Positions 51,961 to 53,647 of a DNA stretch of 53,647 nucleotides are shown here, one piece after another; the first letter of the stretch is position 1, and the number at the start of each line of letters is the position of its first letter. The stretch lies in assembly GCA_938028465.1 (NCBI GenBank), contig CALJAA010000100.1, forward strand, positions 1 through 53,647, given 5' to 3'. The notes under the pieces were generated by a model. The model was not told the DNA's origin. It saw nothing but the letters and a program-made list of their open reading frames with translations, and ran no database searches. A program made the translations under genes and the position numbers. This DNA comes from an uncultured Granulosicoccaceae bacterium (GTDB taxonomy: Bacteria > Pseudomonadota > Gammaproteobacteria > Granulosicoccales > Granulosicoccaceae).

Positions 51961-53262
51961 TTAGCCGCACTCTTGGCCTTTCCAATCTGGCTTGTCGGCA
52001 ATGTAAGCCGCCGCTGCTTCTTCAAGCATTGGGCCAGTCACTTCAACCATAGGCTCGACTAGATCAGAAATACGCTCCCAATCGGTACCGTTCCACTGCT
52101 GCATAAATACCGAACCGGCTCCTTCGTGGTCAGAACATGAACCTTTGATCGGGCCAGTAAAGCCTGGTAGACCAAGCGCCGTTAAACGCTCTTCGTTTAG
52201 ATCGATGTTTTCTAAACCAACACGCATATCAGCACCAGTAATAACTTTTTTACCCGTCATCTCTTGTGCGACCATAATGGCTTCGGCCAATATCACTGCG
52301 TTAAACATACCGCGGTTATACAATACATTACCGACATCATCAGGGGACGCAACTTTACTATTACCCTTATCAACAACATGAGTGATCATGTCTTGCACCG
52401 CTGGAAAATCAGTACCGATACCAGAAAAGTTGGCTGCTAAGTAGCCTTTACCTTCTTCGCCAACTGCCTTTAGATCGTTGTGAGAACCGGCCCACCAGTT
52501 ACCGATAAATTTATCCAATGGATAACGGATTTTGATTGCTTCCTTAATGGCTGTTGGGTTCATCGCACCCCAACCCCACATGATCATCCAATCTGGGCGA
52601 TCTTTTCGAACATTAAGCCACTGTGCAGACTGGTTCTGCATTTCCTTACCACCGACGGGGTATTTGGCTAATTCAAAACCCATGGATTCTGACAATTTTT
52701 CCAGCAACGGAATGGGCTCTTTTCCGTACCCAGCATCAAGGTAGATAAAACCGATTTTCTTACCTTCTGCACCGCCATTAGCGTCGATGTATTTCAAGAT
52801 AGACGACATCTGGTTCCAGTAAGTTGTTGGATACACAAAGGTCCACGGGAATTTCTCACCTACCGCTGCGGCAGATAAACCATAGCCCATTGAGAACACT
52901 GGTATTTGATCAACGGGTGCCTTAGGTATAAGCGCAAGCGTGATACCTGTGGAAAGCGGGCTATAGGCCAACGCGCCATTGCCTTTGGTGGCTTCATAGC
53001 ACTCGATGCCTTTTTGCGTGTTGTATGCAGTTTCACATTCTTCAACAACGATTTTAACGCCGCCAATACCACCGTCGCGCTCATTTAACATATTCAGATA
53101 GTCGGCATAACCATCAGCAAACGGAGTTCCGCCACCAGCAAATGGCCCTGTGCGATACGACAAGGATGGCAAGTACATTGTGTCTTCTGCCTGTACAACA
53201 GGCATGACACAGGCTGCAGCAATAAACATTGCGCTAGCTGCGATTAATTTTTTCGATTTCAT
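51961..53262 (-). CDS. Periplasmic substrate-binding protein (second Liv-type system)
   Basis: A 433-residue type I binding protein with signal peptide KKLIAASAMFIAAACVMPVVQA. The mature part YLPSLSYRTGPFAGGGTPFADG and IVVEECETAYNTQKGIECYE are typical of binding proteins paired with aromatic-acid-CoA ligases. GGAGAG lies 5 bases before the ATG at 53260-53262, which fixes the start. The ligand is unknown; proximity to the PaaK-like gene suggests an aromatic acid. Confidence 0.9.
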   Translation of the reverse strand: MKSKKLIAASAMFIAAACVMPVVQAEDTMYLPSLSYRTGPFAGGGTPFADGYADYLNMLNERDGGIGGVKIVVEECETAYNTQKGIECYEATKGNGALAYSPLSTGITLALIPKAPVDQIPVFSMGYGLSAAAVGEKFPWTFVYPTTYWNQMSSILKYIDANGGAEGKKIGFIYLDAGYGKEPIPLLEKLSESMGFELAKYPVGGKEMQNQSAQWLNVRKDRPDWMIMWGWGAMNPTAIKEAIKIRYPLDKFIGNWWAGSHNDLKAVGEEGKGYLAANFSGIGTDFPAVQDMITHVVDKGNSKVASPDDVGNVLYNRGMFNAVILAEAIMVAQEMTGKKVITGADMRVGLENIDLNEERLTALGLPGFTGPIKGSCSDHEGAGSVFMQQWNGTDWERISDLVEPMVEVTGPMLEEAAAAYIADKPDWKGQECG

Positions 53263-53294
53263 TATCTCTCCAAGGGTAGTTACAACTATTGTTA

Positions 53295-53647
53295 CTAGGA
53301 ACTGGCATAAGGAAAAGGCCACGTGCGCAGTTTCTCTTTGCCAATTTGCCAAAGTCTTGCAAGCCCATGAGGCTCAACGATGAGGAAAAATATTATCAGT
53401 GCACCGATAATAATGGAGCTTAAATGCTCTGTGGTGGCCGCCAACATATCGATACCAAAATAGGGTGGCACAGCACGAATAATAACGGGCAGCACCCAAA
53501 TAAAAGCCGCCCCCATAAAGCACCCAGTTAACGAACCCATACCACCAATAATAACCATGAATAGTATGAGGAAGGAGTGGTTAATGTCGAAAGCTTCTAC
53601 TTCTGCAGAACCAAGCCAGAAGAACACCATAAGCGCACCTGCCACAC
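53295..53647 (-). CDS. Liv-type ABC importer permease M (second system, 5' part missing)
   Basis: The last 117 codons of a LivM-type permease run in from the right edge. MVIIGGMGSLTGCFMGAAFIW-type segment and IIIGALIIFFLIVEPHGLARLW are typical of the C-terminal helices of LivM. It is followed after 32 bases by the binding protein gene. The other permease and LivG are presumably further right. Confidence 0.88.
   Translation of the reverse strand, partial: VAGALMVFFWLGSAEVEAFDINHSFLILFMVIIGGMGSLTGCFMGAAFIWVLPVIIRAVPPYFGIDMLAATTEHLSSIIIGALIIFFLIVEPHGLARLWQIGKEKLRTWPFPYASS

Overview
The window looks like a chromosomal segment of a gammaproteobacterium with moderate GC, probably aquatic. The evidence is tRNA genes that mostly encode CCA, a cobalamin riboswitch ahead of btuB, a ccmABCDEFGH cluster in the usual order followed by a DUF1285 gene, c-di-GMP signalling proteins, and Liv-type uptake plus acyl-CoA metabolism. 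I cannot name the genus.

Positions 1-5850 are the most unusual part. Twenty-two intact and three interrupted tRNA genes lie on the minus strand between 1226 and 5550. The intact ones have anticodons for 19 of the 20 amino acids; only glycine is missing. Many are structurally odd: the leucine tRNAs are class I, some T-loops and D-arms are non-canonical, and the proline gene ends in CAA instead of CCA. Key identity elements are nevertheless kept (His G-1:C73, Ala G3:U70, Pro C1:G72). Three tRNA genes are interrupted inside a loop by an 80-81 nt palindromic element, and one of these also carries a 25 nt internally deleted copy. A lipoprotein hydrolase gene sits inside the array. Downstream in transcription order come an HNH endonuclease and a paralogue of the RNA ligase RtcB, cut by the window edge. 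Upstream is a 38-codon leaderless ORF framed by a promoter and an intrinsic terminator. One reading is a spare or damage-resistant tRNA set paired with an RNA-repair ligase; this is inference.

Positions 6025-12103 carry a photolyase, an ArsN2-like acetyltransferase, small metabolic and membrane proteins, a truncated GFA gene and a class III aminotransferase. Positions 12104-17735 are a vitamin B12 uptake operon: riboswitch, btuB, a beta-propeller-like lipoprotein, btuC and btuD, with no btuF. Positions 17751-23858 form a c-di-GMP phosphorelay: a hybrid kinase with two HPt domains, a REC-GGDEF-EAL protein and a divergent REC-GGDEF cyclase whose leader can form two exclusive hairpins. Positions 23893-28736 encode an HlyD / PqqD-M50-HlyD / HlyD membrane system.

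Positions 28909-36152 hold gcdH, an FAD-linked 2-hydroxyacid dehydrogenase, two transporters, a coiled-coil protein, two lipoproteins and an isolated BzdR-like HTH. Positions 36199-40772 are a complete Liv-type ABC importer (F-G-M-H and binding protein). Positions 40948-47352 are the cytochrome c maturation cluster. Positions 47397-53647 carry acetoacetyl-CoA synthetase, a thioesterase, a phenylacetate-CoA-ligase-like enzyme and part of a second Liv-type importer, which runs off the right edge. A REP-like inverted repeat (core CCCCGCGAAGGCGGGG) recurs at three intergenic sites.
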